Source: Thioalkalivibrio sp. K90mix (GTDB lineage Bacteria > Pseudomonadota > Gammaproteobacteria > Ectothiorhodospirales > Ectothiorhodospiraceae). Taken from it: a DNA stretch of 64,000 bases. The number at the start of each line of letters is the position of its first letter. Position 1 is the stretch's first letter. A model generated the notes under the pieces. That model saw only the letters and a program-made list of their open reading frames with translations, did no database searches and was not told where the DNA came from. The position numbers and the translations under genes were made by a program. The DNA is taken from assembly GCF_000025545.1 (NCBI RefSeq), contig NC_013889.1, positions 358,501-422,500 on the forward strand, read 5' to 3'. Below, piece after piece: positions 8,190 through 18,028 of this stretch.

Positions 8190-8876
8190 ATGAGCATGAG
8201 TTTTACCATTGAAGCCGAAAAGCGGGACGAGCAGGGATCGAGTGCGAGCCGCCGCCTGCGTCGCGCCGGCAAGCTGCCCGCCATCCTGTACGGTGGCGAG
8301 AATGACGCGCAGCCGATCACCCTCGACCACAACGCGATGGTGCACAACCTGAAGCATGATGCGTTCTACTCGCACATCCTGACGGTCAAGCTGGATGGCA
8401 AGAGCGAGAAGGCGATCCTGCGCGACGTGCAGCGTCACCCGTTCAAGCCGACCATCTATCACGTTGACCTGCTGCGTGTGTCCGCGAACCAGCCGATCCG
8501 CGTGCATGTGCCGCTGCACTTCCACAACGAGGAAGAGTGCAAGGGCGTGAAGCTGGGTGGTGGCATGGTCAGCCGTATGCTGAACGACATCGAAGTCGAG
8601 TGCCTGCCGGGCGACCTGCCCGAGTCCATCGACATCGATGTGGCCGAGATGGACGTCGGTGACACCATCCACATCTCCGAGCTGAAACTGCCGAAGGGTG
8701 TGGAGAGCGTGGCCCTGATGCATGGCGATGACTACGACTACGCCGTGGTCAGTGTCCTGCTCCCGCGTGCCGCGAAGGCCGAAGAGGAAGACGGCGAGGA
8801 AGTCGAAGCCGCCGAGGCCGAGGGTGGCGAAGAGGCAGCCTCCGGCGACGAAGGCGAGTCCGAGGACAAGGAATAA
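8190..8876 (+). CDS. rplY: 50S ribosomal protein L25 (Ctc/TL5 long form)
   Basis: 5S rRNA-binding ribosomal protein. The 228-residue protein has the N-terminal L25 domain ([20 protein letters not shown]) and the C-terminal TL5 beta domain ([22 protein letters not shown]). It ends in an acidic tail of about 35 residues rich in Glu. The start ATG has GGAG 9 bases upstream; longer in-frame starts lack family similarity. It sits between prs and pth as in Pseudomonas. Confidence 0.94.
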   Translation: MSMSFTIEAEKRDEQGSSASRRLRRAGKLPAILYGGENDAQPITLDHNAMVHNLKHDAFYSHILTVKLDGKSEKAILRDVQRHPFKPTIYHVDLLRVSANQPIRVHVPLHFHNEEECKGVKLGGGMVSRMLNDIEVECLPGDLPESIDIDVAEMDVGDTIHISELKLPKGVESVALMHGDDYDYAVVSVLLPRAAKAEEEDGEEVEAAEAEGGEEAASGDEGESEDKE

Positions 8877-8908
8877 GCCTCACGGCCATTCCTGAGCCCT
8901 TCTGACCC

Positions 8909-9520
8909 ATGGCGATTCGCCTGATCGTCGGGCTGGGCAATCCGGGCCCGCGTTATGCCGAGACCCGGCATAACGCGGGCTTCTGGTTTGTGGATGCCCT
9001 GGCTCGGCGCTATTCCACCGAGTTCCGTAGCGAGAGCCGCTTCGATGGCGAAGGGGCGCGGCTGACCCTGCCCGAGGGCGACTGCTGGCTGCTCAAGCCC
9101 ATGAGCTTCATGAACAAGAGTGGTCTCCCGGTGCGCAAGTGCGCGGATTTCTATCGTATTGCGCCGGAAGAGATTCTCGTGGTGCATGACGAGCTCGACC
9201 TGGACCCCGGTGTCGCGCGCCTGAAGATGGGCGGCGGGCATGGCGGTCACAATGGTCTGCGCGACCTGCATCGCCATATGGGCGGGCCAAACTATGCGCG
9301 TCTGCGTCTGGGTATCGGTCACCCCGGGCACCGCGACGACGTCGTCCCGTTCGTGCTGGACCGTCCCGGTCGGGACGATGCGCGTGCGATCGAGGATGCC
9401 ATCGATGCCGCGCTGGACCAGGTGCCGGCGCTGATTGCCGGGCGCTGGGACGAGGCTGTACGCAATCTGCATGGCGGCGGGTCGAAGGCGGCCCACGCAA
9501 CATCCGAGGAAACCCGATGA
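8909..9520 (+). CDS. pth: Peptidyl-tRNA hydrolase
   Basis: Releases tRNA from peptidyl-tRNA lost by ribosomes. The 203-residue protein has the family signature [20 protein letters not shown] with Asn11 and catalytic His21, then [20 protein letters not shown] and [12 protein letters not shown]. The stop overlaps the ychF start by ATGA; pth-ychF coupling is widespread in proteobacteria. Confidence 0.95.
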   Translation: MAIRLIVGLGNPGPRYAETRHNAGFWFVDALARRYSTEFRSESRFDGEGARLTLPEGDCWLLKPMSFMNKSGLPVRKCADFYRIAPEEILVVHDELDLDPGVARLKMGGGHGGHNGLRDLHRHMGGPNYARLRLGIGHPGHRDDVVPFVLDRPGRDDARAIEDAIDAALDQVPALIAGRWDEAVRNLHGGGSKAAHATSEETR

Positions 9521-10611
9521 GCCTGAAGTGCGGGATCGTCGGCCTGCCGAATGTCGGCAAGTCGACCCTGTTCAATGCCCTGACCCGCGCAGAGATCGCC
9601 GCGGAGAACTACCCGTTCTGCACCATCGACCCGAACGTGGGAGTGGTGGAGGTGCCGGATCCGCGCCTGGCGCGACTCACCGAGATCGTGAAGCCCGAGC
9701 GTACGCTGGCCACGACGGTGGAGTTCGTCGACATCGCCGGTCTGGTGGCCGGTGCCGCGCAGGGCGAGGGGCTGGGTAACCAGTTCCTGGCCCATATCCG
9801 CGAGACGGATGCGATCGCCCAGGTGGTGCGCTGTTTCGAGGACGACGACATCGTGCATGTGGCCGGCAAGGTCGATCCGCTGGCCGATATCGAGACCATC
9901 AGCACCGAGTTGATGCTGGCGGACCTCGAAACCGCCAACAAGGCGCTGACCCGCCTGGCGCGCGCGGCGAAGTCGCAGGACAAGACGGCCATCGCGCAGC
10001 TGAAGGCAGCCGAGAAGGTCGCGGCCGGCCTGGATCAGGGGGTCCCGGCGCGGGCCCAGGATCTGGACGAGGACGAGCGGCGCCTGCTCTATGATCTGCA
10101 CCTGCTGACGATCAAGCCGTTAATGTATATCGCCAACGTCGACGAGGCTTCGCTGGCCGGCGGCAACGCGATGGTCGAGGCGGTGCAGGCCAAGGCGGCC
10201 GAGGAGGGCGCCGAGGTGGTCAGCGTCTGTGCAGCCATCGAGGCGGAGATCGCCGTGCTGGACCCAGAGGAACGGGTCGAATTCCTGGCCGATCTGGGGC
10301 TTGAGGAGCCAGGATTGGATCGGGTAATCCGTACCGCTTACCGGCTGCTGGACCTGCAGACCTTCTTTACCGCCGGCGAGAAAGAGGTCCGCGCCTGGAC
10401 CGTACGTCGGGGTTCCACCGCGCCGCAGGCCGCGGGCGTCATCCACACCGATTTCGAGCGCGGCTTCATCCGAGCCGAAGTGGTGGGCTATGACGACTTC
10501 GTCGCGAACAATGGCGAGCAGGGTGCGAAGGACGCCGGGAAATGGCGCCTGGAGGGTAAGGAATACCTAATGCACGAAGGTGACGTGGTACATTTCCGCT
10601 TCAATGTCTGA
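9517..10611 (+). CDS. ychF: Redox-responsive ATPase/GTPase YchF (Ola1 family)
   Basis: Obg-family P-loop NTPase that prefers ATP and associates with ribosomes. The G1 loop is GLPNVGKS at residues 9-16, and [21 protein letters not shown] is the G3 region. The C-terminal TGS domain includes [15 protein letters not shown]. The 364-residue length matches the family (363 in E. coli). Confidence 0.95.
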   Translation: MSLKCGIVGLPNVGKSTLFNALTRAEIAAENYPFCTIDPNVGVVEVPDPRLARLTEIVKPERTLATTVEFVDIAGLVAGAAQGEGLGNQFLAHIRETDAIAQVVRCFEDDDIVHVAGKVDPLADIETISTELMLADLETANKALTRLARAAKSQDKTAIAQLKAAEKVAAGLDQGVPARAQDLDEDERRLLYDLHLLTIKPLMYIANVDEASLAGGNAMVEAVQAKAAEEGAEVVSVCAAIEAEIAVLDPEERVEFLADLGLEEPGLDRVIRTAYRLLDLQTFFTAGEKEVRAWTVRRGSTAPQAAGVIHTDFERGFIRAEVVGYDDFVANNGEQGAKDAGKWRLEGKEYLMHEGDVVHFRFNV

Positions 10612-10635
10612 GCATTACACTGCGAATTGATGATC

Positions 10636-10667
10636 GGGCGCGGTGCCGCTGGTGCCCGCCCTGTTTT
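10636..10667 (+). terminator. Possible terminator after ychF
   Basis: GGGCG at 10636-10640 pairs with CGCCC at 10657-10661, enclosing a further GGTGCC repeat, and is followed by TGTTTT. The stem is short and the T-run is interrupted, so this is only a candidate. Confidence 0.3.
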
Positions 10668-10692
10668 GCACCGAATCTTTGGGAGTACTTCG

Positions 10693-11022
10693 ATGGACGT
10701 AATGGACCGCATCCGCCAGCAGGTGGAAGACAATCCGGTGGTGATCTTCATGAAGGGCACGCCGCAGTTCCCGATGTGCGGGTTCTCCAGCCGCGCGGTC
10801 GAAGCGCTCAAGCGCTGCGAGCAGGAGTTTGCCTACGTGAACGTGATCGCGGATCAGGAAGTCATGCAGAACCTGCCGCGCTTCGCCGACTGGCCGACTT
10901 TCCCGCAGGTCTATGTGGATGGCGAACTGATCGGTGGCTGCGACATCACCCTCGAGATGTTCGAAAGCGGCGAACTGAAAAAGGCGGTCGACGAGGCCCA
11001 CGCCAAGCGCGCCGCGAGTTAA
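10693..11022 (+). CDS. grxD: Monothiol glutaredoxin (Grx4 type)
   Basis: Iron-sulfur cluster carrier/storage glutaredoxin. The 109-residue single-domain protein has the diagnostic CGFS active site at Cys29 (FPMCGFSS), the TFPQVYVDGELIGGCD glutathione-binding segment and GTPQFP. The ATG start has GGGAG seven bases upstream; an open frame continues upstream but is unconserved. Confidence 0.94.
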   Translation: MDVMDRIRQQVEDNPVVIFMKGTPQFPMCGFSSRAVEALKRCEQEFAYVNVIADQEVMQNLPRFADWPTFPQVYVDGELIGGCDITLEMFESGELKKAVDEAHAKRAAS

Positions 11023-11030
11023 AGCACGCG

Positions 11031-11057
11031 GTGTGGCAGCCCGAAGGGCTGCCACAC
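11031..11057. terminator. Twelve-base-pair hairpin after grxD
   Basis: GTGTGGCAGCCC (11031-11042) pairs perfectly with GGGCTGCCACAC (11046-11057) around a GAA loop, 8 bases after the grxD stop. No T-run follows, so it may stabilise the transcript or form the start of the adjoining repeat. Confidence 0.45.
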
Positions 11058-11066
11058 ACCCTAAAA

Positions 11067-11235
11067 CCGTCATCGCGAGGCCCCGCAAGGGGCCGTTGCG
11101 ACCCCCTGATGCAACCACCGGATCCCGCTGTCGTGCCAGCGTTGCGAGATTGCTTCGCCCCGTTCGGGATTCGCAATGACGGGGTTGGGGCTGTGTCATC
11201 GCGAGGTGCGCAGCGCCGTGGCGATCTTCAGGGAT
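11067..11235. repeat. Palindromic intergenic repeats of the GTCATTGCGAG type
   Basis: CCGTCATCGCGAGG at 11067 and CGCAATGACGG ending at 11182 are inverted ends of a roughly 116-bp element whose interior includes the matching GCGAGATTGCTTCG. A second, shorter hairpin unit starts at about 11193 (GTCATCGCGAGG...GGCGATC). Repeats of this look are common between genes in many bacteria. No coding potential seen. Confidence 0.6.
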
Positions 11236-11257
11236 GGTCGCGGGGCGAGTGTTTCCG

Positions 11258-11944
11258 TCAGCTCCCCGGCGGCAGCTCTTCCGGGTCGGGCAGGCGCAGG
11301 GCGTTCTGCGGCACTCCGACCCCGTCCTGCCAGCGGTTCGCGATCTGGCAGAAGATGTCCGCCGTCTTTTCCGCATCGAAGGCCGCGCTGTGGGCGGCCT
11401 CCGCATCCCATCCGAGCCCTGCGGCATCGGCCGCCCGTGCCAGGACCGTCTGGCCGAACGCCAATGCGGCCAGGGACACGGTGTCCAGGCTGGAAAATGG
11501 GTGGAACGGGTTGCGCTTGATCCCGCAGCGCTCGGCGGCGGTATGCACGAAGCCGAGATCGAAGTGGGCATTGTGCCCGACCAGGATCGCCCGCTTGCAG
11601 TGGTTGATCTTTACCTCCCGCCGGACCTCGCTGAACAGCCGGCCCATGGCCTGATCTTCGGGGTAGGCCGCGCGCAGCGGGTGGTAGGGGTCGATCCCGT
11701 TCACCTCCAGCGACTTCGGATCCATCTCCGACCCTTCATAGGGACGCACATGCAGGCTGACGGTGCGGTCGCGCACCAGGTGGTCGTTTTCGTCGCGGCG
11801 CAGGAATACGGCCGCCACCTGCAACAGGGCGTGGCGGCGGCAATCGAAGCCCCCGGTCTCGACATCCACGACGACGGGCAGAAAGCCGCGAAATCGGTTT
11901 GCCATGGGGCGGTGCTGCGGGTCCAGCTGGACGGGTTCGGCCAT
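11258..11944 (-). CDS. rnt: Ribonuclease T (3'-5' exonuclease)
   Basis: DEDDh exonuclease that trims tRNA, 5S and 23S rRNA 3' ends. The 228-residue protein has Exo I DVETGGF (Asp27, Glu29), Exo [12 protein letters not shown] and Exo [15 protein letters not shown] with the catalytic His. [14 protein letters not shown] and KRNPFHPF are specific to RNase T rather than to DnaQ. The start ATG has AGGA about 11 bases upstream. Confidence 0.93.
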   Translation of the reverse strand: MAEPVQLDPQHRPMANRFRGFLPVVVDVETGGFDCRRHALLQVAAVFLRRDENDHLVRDRTVSLHVRPYEGSEMDPKSLEVNGIDPYHPLRAAYPEDQAMGRLFSEVRREVKINHCKRAILVGHNAHFDLGFVHTAAERCGIKRNPFHPFSSLDTVSLAALAFGQTVLARAADAAGLGWDAEAAHSAAFDAEKTADIFCQIANRWQDGVGVPQNALRLPDPEELPPGS

Positions 11945-12076
11945 CGGTGTACTCGGTCCTGAATGGGGGCGGCGGGCGGTATTCGCGGGTGTTGGCGGCA
12001 CAAGGGCGGGCTTTCTTGATGTTTGCGGCTTTTACCGCAGATTTCCCCGAAGATCGGCGCCATAGGCGGCTTTCGC

Positions 12077-12106
12077 TTGACCTGTTGGCGGCACAGTCGG
12101 GATACT
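12077..12106 (+). promoter_or_regulatory. Candidate sigma-70 promoter for aceE
   Basis: TTGACC (12077-12082) and GATACT (12101-12106) are separated by 18 bases in the 274-bp gap upstream of aceE. The match is five of six at -35 and fair at -10. The transcript leader would be about 105 bases. Confidence 0.35.
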
Positions 12107-12218
12107 TGCGCCTTTTATGCCCGCCCAACACCGGCGCATGGTAGCAAATGCCCGCCCGCCCGGTGGCCTGGAGCCGTGATGGCATCCTGATTCCCAACCC
12201 GTTTTCAGGGGTAGACGC

Positions 12219-14882
12219 ATGGACCCGAACGCGACCGAACACGATATCGACCCGCAGGAGACCCAGGAGTGGATTGACGCCCTGGCCTCCGTGCTGGAGA
12301 CCGACGGCCCCGAACGGGCGCACGCCCTGCTGGAACGTCTGGTCGACAAGGCGCGCCGCAGCGGGGCCTACCTCCCGTATTCGGCCAATACCGCCTACGT
12401 GAACACCATCCCCACGCACCTGGAGCCCGAGTATCCGGGCGACGGCGCGGTGGAGCACCGCATCCGTTCCTATATCCGCTGGAACGCGATGGCGATGGTG
12501 GTCAAGGCCAACCGCGTCTCGGCCGAGCTGGGCGGGCATATCGCGACCTTTGCATCCGCCGCGACGCTCTATGACGTCGGCTTCAACCACTTCTGGCATG
12601 CCCCGTCGCACGATCATGGTGGCGACCTGCTGTTTGCCCAGGGGCACTCCTCGCCGGGGATCTACGCCCGCGCGTTCATGGAAGGTCGCCTGACCGAGGA
12701 GCAGCTGGACCACTTCCGCCGCGAGGTGGATGGCAAGGGGCTTTCGTCCTATCCGCACCCGTGGCTGATGCCGGACTTCTGGCAGTTCCCGACCGTGTCC
12801 ATGGGCCTGGGCCCGATCATGAGCATCTACCAGGCGCGCTTCATGCGCTATCTGCAGGATCGCGGCCTGGCGCAGACCGAGAACCGTCGCGTCTGGAGCT
12901 TTGTCGGCGACGGCGAGGTGGACGAGCCGGAGACCCTGGGCGCGATCACGCTGGCCTCGCGCGAGAAGCTGGACAACCTGACCTGGGTGGTGAACTGCAA
13001 CCTGCAGCGTCTGGACGGTCCGGTGCGCGGCAACGGCAAGATCGTCCAGGAGCTGGAGGCGATCTTCCGCGGCGCCGGCTGGAACGTGGTCAAGGTGCTG
13101 TGGGGGCGCTACTGGGACCCGCTGCTGGCCAAGGACACCGACGGGCTGCTGCAGAAACGCATGATGGAGGCGGTCGACGGCGACTACCAGAACTACAAGT
13201 CGCGCGACGGCGCCTACGTGCGCGAGCACTTCTTCGGCAAGTACCCCGAGCTCAAGCGCATGGTGGCCAACATGTCCGACGAGGACATCTGGCGCCTCAA
13301 CCGCGGCGGCCATGATCCGGTCAAGGTCTATGCGGCCTACAAGGCGGCGGCCGAGCACAAGGGCCAGCCGACCGTGATCCTCGCGCACACCGTGAAGGGC
13401 TACGGCATGGGATCGGCGGGCGAGGCGCAGAACCGCACCCACAGCCAGAAGAAGATGGACGCGGACGACATGAAGCAGTTCCGCGACCGCTTCAACATCC
13501 CGCTCTCCGACGAGCAGGTGGAGAAGGCCGAGTACATCAAGCCGGACCCCGACTCCGAAGAAATGAAGTACATGCACGAGCGGCGCAAGGACCTCGGTGG
13601 CTACCTGCCGGTGCGTCGCCCGCTGGCCACCCCGCTGGAGATCCCGGGGCTGGACGCCTTCAACGGTCTGCTGGAGGCCTCCGGCGAGCGCGAGATGTCC
13701 ACCACCATGGCCTTCGTGCGCCTGCTGACCCTGCTCGCGCGCGACAAGAAGATCGGCAAGAACATCGTCCCGATCGTGCCCGACGAGGCGCGTACCTTCG
13801 GCATGGAAGGGCTGTTCCGCCAGCTGGGGATCTACTCCTCGGTCGGCCAGCTCTACGAGCCGCAGGACAAGGACCAGGTGATGTATTACAAGGAGGACAA
13901 GAAGGGCCAGATCCTGGAAGAGGGGATCAACGAGGCCGGCTCCATGTCCTCCTGGATCGCGGCGGCCACGTCCTATTCCACGCATGGCGTGGCGATGGTG
14001 CCGTTCTACATCTTCTATTCGATGTTCGGCTTCCAGCGTATCGGCGACCTGATCTGGGCCGCCGGCGACATGCGTGCCCGCGGCTTCCTGATGGGGGCGA
14101 CGGCCGGGCGTACCACGCTGGCCGGCGAGGGCCTGCAGCACGACGACGGCCACAGCCTGATGATGGCCGCCAACGTGCCCAACTGCATCGCCTACGACCC
14201 GACCTTCGCCTATGAGCTGGCGGTGATCGTGCAGGACGGCATGCGCCGTATGTACGCGGAGCAGCAAAGCGTCTTCTACTACATCACCGTGATGAACGAG
14301 AACTACCCGCAGCCGGCCATGCCGAAGGGCGCCGAGGAAGGCATCCGTCGCGGGCTGTACCGTCTGCAGGCCGGCGGCCGCAAGAAAAAGAAGGTGCGCC
14401 TGCTGGGTTCCGGCACCATCCTGCGCGAGGCCATGGCCGCCGCCGAACTGCTGGACCAGGACTTCGGCGTGGCCGCCGAGGTCTGGAGCGCGACCAGCTT
14501 CAACGAACTGGCACGCGACGGCCGTGATGCCGAGCGCCATGCGCGCCTGCATCCGGAGGCCAAGCCACGCACGTCCTGGGTGGAGGAATGCCTGGGCGGT
14601 TCGGATGCGCCGGTGGTCGCCGCGACTGACTATGTGCAGGCCTATGCCGACCAGATCCGTGCCTTTGTGCCGGCCGACTACCGCGTGCTGGGCACTGACG
14701 GCTTCGGCCGCTCGGATACCCGTGCCGCGCTGCGCCGCCACTTCGAGGTGGATCGCTACCACATCGCGGTCACGGCCCTGAAGGCCCTGGCCGATGCCGG
14801 GACCGTCGAGGTCAAGACCGTGGCCGACGCGATCAAGATGTACAAGATCGACGTCGAACGGCCCAACCCGTTGCAGGCCTGA
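12219..14882 (+). CDS. aceE: Pyruvate dehydrogenase E1 component, homodimeric
   Basis: Thiamine-diphosphate enzyme that decarboxylates pyruvate and reductively acetylates the lipoyl group of E2. The 887-residue length is that of the single-chain gammaproteobacterial type. Recognisable are RSGAYLPYSANTAYVNTIP, GHIATFASAATLYDVGFNHF, and the ThDP motif region GDGEVDEPETLGA to VVNCNLQRLDGPVRGNGK. The C-terminal part includes EGLQHDDGHS and GTDGFGRSDTRAALR. First gene of an aceE-aceF-lpdA operon. Confidence 0.97.
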   Translation: MDPNATEHDIDPQETQEWIDALASVLETDGPERAHALLERLVDKARRSGAYLPYSANTAYVNTIPTHLEPEYPGDGAVEHRIRSYIRWNAMAMVVKANRVSAELGGHIATFASAATLYDVGFNHFWHAPSHDHGGDLLFAQGHSSPGIYARAFMEGRLTEEQLDHFRREVDGKGLSSYPHPWLMPDFWQFPTVSMGLGPIMSIYQARFMRYLQDRGLAQTENRRVWSFVGDGEVDEPETLGAITLASREKLDNLTWVVNCNLQRLDGPVRGNGKIVQELEAIFRGAGWNVVKVLWGRYWDPLLAKDTDGLLQKRMMEAVDGDYQNYKSRDGAYVREHFFGKYPELKRMVANMSDEDIWRLNRGGHDPVKVYAAYKAAAEHKGQPTVILAHTVKGYGMGSAGEAQNRTHSQKKMDADDMKQFRDRFNIPLSDEQVEKAEYIKPDPDSEEMKYMHERRKDLGGYLPVRRPLATPLEIPGLDAFNGLLEASGEREMSTTMAFVRLLTLLARDKKIGKNIVPIVPDEARTFGMEGLFRQLGIYSSVGQLYEPQDKDQVMYYKEDKKGQILEEGINEAGSMSSWIAAATSYSTHGVAMVPFYIFYSMFGFQRIGDLIWAAGDMRARGFLMGATAGRTTLAGEGLQHDDGHSLMMAANVPNCIAYDPTFAYELAVIVQDGMRRMYAEQQSVFYYITVMNENYPQPAMPKGAEEGIRRGLYRLQAGGRKKKKVRLLGSGTILREAMAAAELLDQDFGVAAEVWSATSFNELARDGRDAERHARLHPEAKPRTSWVEECLGGSDAPVVAATDYVQAYADQIRAFVPADYRVLGTDGFGRSDTRAALRRHFEVDRYHIAVTALKALADAGTVEVKTVADAIKMYKIDVERPNPLQA

Positions 14883-14910
14883 GGCCGCCGGACCCGAGGC
14901 AGGAGCAGAC

Positions 14911-16218
14911 ATGAGCAACACGACTACTGTGCACGTCCCGGATATCGGCGACTTCAAGGACGTCGAGATCATCGAGGTCATCGTCAGCCCGGGGGACACC
15001 GTTTCCCCCGAGGACCCGCTGATCACGCTGGAATCCGACAAGGCCTCCATCGAGATCCCCGCCCCGCAGGGTGGCACGGTGAAGACGCTGAAGGTGAAGG
15101 CTGGCGACCGCGTTAACGAGGGCGACCCGATCCTGGAACTGGAGCCCTCCGACGAGGGCGCCGCCGAGGAGGCCTCCGGCAAGGAGGAAGCGCCGAAGGA
15201 GGAAGCGCCGGCCGAACCGGCCCCCGAGGCCGAGGAGCAGAAACCGTCCGAGGCGCCGAAAGCCGCCGACCGGGCCGACCCGCGGCCGTCGCCCACCGAG
15301 CACATCCGTGACGAGTCGGCCTTCCGCAAGGCGCATGCCTCGCCGGTGGTGCGCAAGTTCGCGCGCGAGCTGGGCGTGGACCTGGCCAAGGTCGAGGGTT
15401 CCGGACGCAAGGGGCGCATCCTGCGCGAGGACGTGCAGGGCTTCGTCAAGCGTGCGTTGAGCCAGGGCGCCGGCGGTGGCCTGGGCGTGGAGCCGATGCC
15501 GGAGATCGACTTCTCCGAGTTCGGCCCGGTCGAGACCCAGCCGTTGTCGAAGATTAACAAGCTCACCGGCAAGAACCTGCACCGCAACTGGGTCACTGTC
15601 CCGCACGTGACGCAGTTCGACGAGGCTGACATCACCGAACTCGAGGATTTCCGCAAGTCGCTGAAGGCCGAGTACGAGAAGAAGGGCGTGAAGGTCACCT
15701 TCCTGCCGTTCCTGATGAAGGCCGTGGTCTCCGCGCTCAAGCAGTATCCGCGCTTCAACGCCTCGCTGGATGCCACCGGCGAGAACCTGATCATCAAGCA
15801 GTACTACAACCTCGGCATCGCCGTGGATACGCCGGACGGTCTGGTCGTCCCGGTGGTGCGCGACGTCGACCGCAAGAGCCTGGTGGACATCGCCTCCGAG
15901 CTGATGGACCTGTCCCAGCGCGCCCGCGACAAGAAGCTCAAGCCCGCGGACATGCAGGGCGGCTGCCTGACCATCTCCAGCCTCGGCGGGATCGGTGGCA
16001 CCCAGTTCACCCCGATCGTGAACGCCCCCGAGGTCGCGATCCTCGGCGTGTCGCGCTCCAGCATGAAGCCGGTCTGGAATGGCCAGGAGTTCGAGCCGCG
16101 CCTGATCCTGCCGCTGGCGCTGTCGTACGATCACCGGGTGATTGACGGTGCCCTGGGCGCCCGCTTCGCCACCACGCTGAGCGCATTGCTGTCCGACATG
16201 CGCCGCATGCTTTTGTAA
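14911..16218 (+). CDS. aceF: Dihydrolipoamide acetyltransferase (E2)
   Basis: Core of the pyruvate dehydrogenase complex. The 435-residue protein has one N-terminal lipoyl domain with Lys44 in LESDKAS, an acidic/Ala-Pro linker, and a peripheral-subunit-binding domain (SPVVRKFARELGVDLAKVEG). The catalytic domain ends in SYDHRVIDGALGARF with the active-site His. One lipoyl domain instead of three (E. coli) makes it short. ATG has AGGAG upstream; starts 28 bases after aceE. Confidence 0.96.
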   Translation: MSNTTTVHVPDIGDFKDVEIIEVIVSPGDTVSPEDPLITLESDKASIEIPAPQGGTVKTLKVKAGDRVNEGDPILELEPSDEGAAEEASGKEEAPKEEAPAEPAPEAEEQKPSEAPKAADRADPRPSPTEHIRDESAFRKAHASPVVRKFARELGVDLAKVEGSGRKGRILREDVQGFVKRALSQGAGGGLGVEPMPEIDFSEFGPVETQPLSKINKLTGKNLHRNWVTVPHVTQFDEADITELEDFRKSLKAEYEKKGVKVTFLPFLMKAVVSALKQYPRFNASLDATGENLIIKQYYNLGIAVDTPDGLVVPVVRDVDRKSLVDIASELMDLSQRARDKKLKPADMQGGCLTISSLGGIGGTQFTPIVNAPEVAILGVSRSSMKPVWNGQEFEPRLILPLALSYDHRVIDGALGARFATTLSALLSDMRRMLL

Positions 16219-16237
16219 TCGCAACCGGAGTGACTGG

Positions 16238-18022
16238 ATGAGCCAGACGAAGACCATCGAGGTCCCGGATATCGGGGATTTCAAGGACGTCGAGATCATC
16301 GAGGTCCTGGTACAGCCGGGCAGCGAGATCGCGCCGGAAGACCCGCTGATTACGCTGGAGTCGGACAAGGCGACCATCGACGTGCCTGCCCCCGAGGCCG
16401 GCACGGTGAAGAAGCTGCATGTGAAGGTCGGAGACAAGGTGTCCAAGGGCAGCAAGCTCCTGGATCTCGAGGCCAGTGGTGAGGCCGCGGGCGGCGAGGA
16501 TGCGCCGGCGTCCGGCGGCGAAAAGGCCGAATCCGCGAAGGCGGAGTCCGGCGCCGCGAGTGAGTCGAAAAAGGCGGCGGCCCCCAAGGCGGCCGCCGAC
16601 CCGAACACCGACAGCCAGTGCCAGGTGCTGGTGTTGGGCTCCGGCCCCGGCGGTTACACCGCCGCCTTTCGCGCGGCGGACCTTGGGCTGGACGTGGTGA
16701 TGGTCGAGCGCTACCCGCAGATCGGTGGGGTCTGCCTGAACGTTGGCTGTATCCCGTCCAAGGCGCTGCTGCACGCTGGCGAGGTGCTGCACGAGGCCGA
16801 GCGTTTCGCCGCGCTGGGCATCAAGTTCGGCGAGCCGGAGATCGACCTGGACGGGCTGCGCGGCTACAAGGGCAACGCGGTCAAGAAGCTGACCGGCGGG
16901 CTCAAGCAGCTGTGCAAGCAGCGCAAGGTGCGCGTGGTACAGGGCGCGGGCGAGTTTGTCGGTGCCAACAGCATCGCGGTCGAGGGCGATGGCGGCCGCG
17001 AGGTGATCGGCTTCGAGCACGCGATCATCGCGGTCGGTTCACAGGCGATCAAGCTGCCCGGCTTCCCCTGGGACGACGAGCGGGTGATGGACTCCACCGA
17101 TGCCCTGGATCTCGCGGAGATCCCGGAACGCATGCTGGTGGTCGGCGGCGGCATCATCGGCCTGGAGATGGCCTGCGTGTACGAGGCGCTGGGCACCAAG
17201 GTGACTGTGGTCGAGCTGTCCGACACTCTGATGCCGGGCGCGGACCGCGACATCGTGCGCCCGTTCGAGAAGCGCGCGAAGAAGCGCTTCGAGAACATCT
17301 TTCTCAAGAGCAAGGTGACCGAGGCCAAGGCCACCAAGGCCGGGATCGTCTGCCAGTTCGAGGGCGAGGCCAAGGGCCTGCCGGAAGATGATACTTTCGA
17401 CCGCGTGCTGGTCGCCGTGGGGCGCAGCCCGAACGGCGCGAAGATCAACGCTGAGGCGGCGGGCGTGCAGGTGAGCGAGCGCGGCTTCATCGAGGTCGAC
17501 AGCCAGCAGCGCACCAACGTCGAGCACATCTTCGCCATCGGCGACGTGGTCGGCCAGCCGATGCTGGCGCACAAGGCGACCCACGAGGGCAAGGTGGCGG
17601 CCGAGGTGATCGCCGGGCACAAGGTGCACTTCGACGCCCGCGCGATCCCGTCGGTGGCCTACACCCACCCGGAAGTCGCCTGGATGGGCGTGACCGAGGA
17701 GCAGGCCAAGGCCGACGGCATCGAGTACACCAAGGGTGTGTTCCCCTGGGCCGCCTCCGGCCGCGCGATCGCGCTGGGCGCCGAGGACGGCATGACCAAG
17801 CTGCTGTTCGATGCCGATGGGCGCGTGATCGGGGCCGGCATCGTGGGCCCGTCCGCCGGCGACCTGATCGGCGAGGCCATGCTGGCGCTGGAGATGGGCG
17901 CCGAGATGGAAGATATCGGCCTGACCGTGCATCCGCACCCGACCCTCAGCGAGACGGTGGCCTTCGCCGCCGAGGTCGCGCACGGCTCGATCACCGATAT
18001 CCTGCCTCCAAAGAAGCGCTAG
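16238..18022 (+). CDS. lpdA: Dihydrolipoamide dehydrogenase (E3) with fused lipoyl domain
   Basis: FAD enzyme that reoxidises dihydrolipoyl groups to make NADH. At 594 residues it is about 120 longer than plain E3 because of an N-terminal lipoyl domain (Lys44 in LESDKAT) and an Ala/Glu/Lys linker. That domain is close to the E2 lipoyl domain (VPDIGDFKDVEIIEV is shared). The E3 part has GSGPGGYTAAFRAA, the redox pair in GGVCLNVGCIPSK, and the His-Glu dyad in HPHPTLSETV. Third gene of the operon. Such lipoyl-E3 fusions are known in Neisseria and other proteobacteria. Confidence 0.96.
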   Translation: MSQTKTIEVPDIGDFKDVEIIEVLVQPGSEIAPEDPLITLESDKATIDVPAPEAGTVKKLHVKVGDKVSKGSKLLDLEASGEAAGGEDAPASGGEKAESAKAESGAASESKKAAAPKAAADPNTDSQCQVLVLGSGPGGYTAAFRAADLGLDVVMVERYPQIGGVCLNVGCIPSKALLHAGEVLHEAERFAALGIKFGEPEIDLDGLRGYKGNAVKKLTGGLKQLCKQRKVRVVQGAGEFVGANSIAVEGDGGREVIGFEHAIIAVGSQAIKLPGFPWDDERVMDSTDALDLAEIPERMLVVGGGIIGLEMACVYEALGTKVTVVELSDTLMPGADRDIVRPFEKRAKKRFENIFLKSKVTEAKATKAGIVCQFEGEAKGLPEDDTFDRVLVAVGRSPNGAKINAEAAGVQVSERGFIEVDSQQRTNVEHIFAIGDVVGQPMLAHKATHEGKVAAEVIAGHKVHFDARAIPSVAYTHPEVAWMGVTEEQAKADGIEYTKGVFPWAASGRAIALGAEDGMTKLLFDADGRVIGAGIVGPSAGDLIGEAMLALEMGAEMEDIGLTVHPHPTLSETVAFAAEVAHGSITDILPPKKR

Positions 18023-18028
18023 TACCGC

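Noticed and set aside
11736..15797. A minus-strand open frame of over 1,300 codons opposite aceE and aceF
   Set aside because: It mirrors the codon pattern of strongly GC3-biased genes on the plus strand; composition (His, Gln, Arg rich) is that of a shadow, and aceE/aceF are certain.
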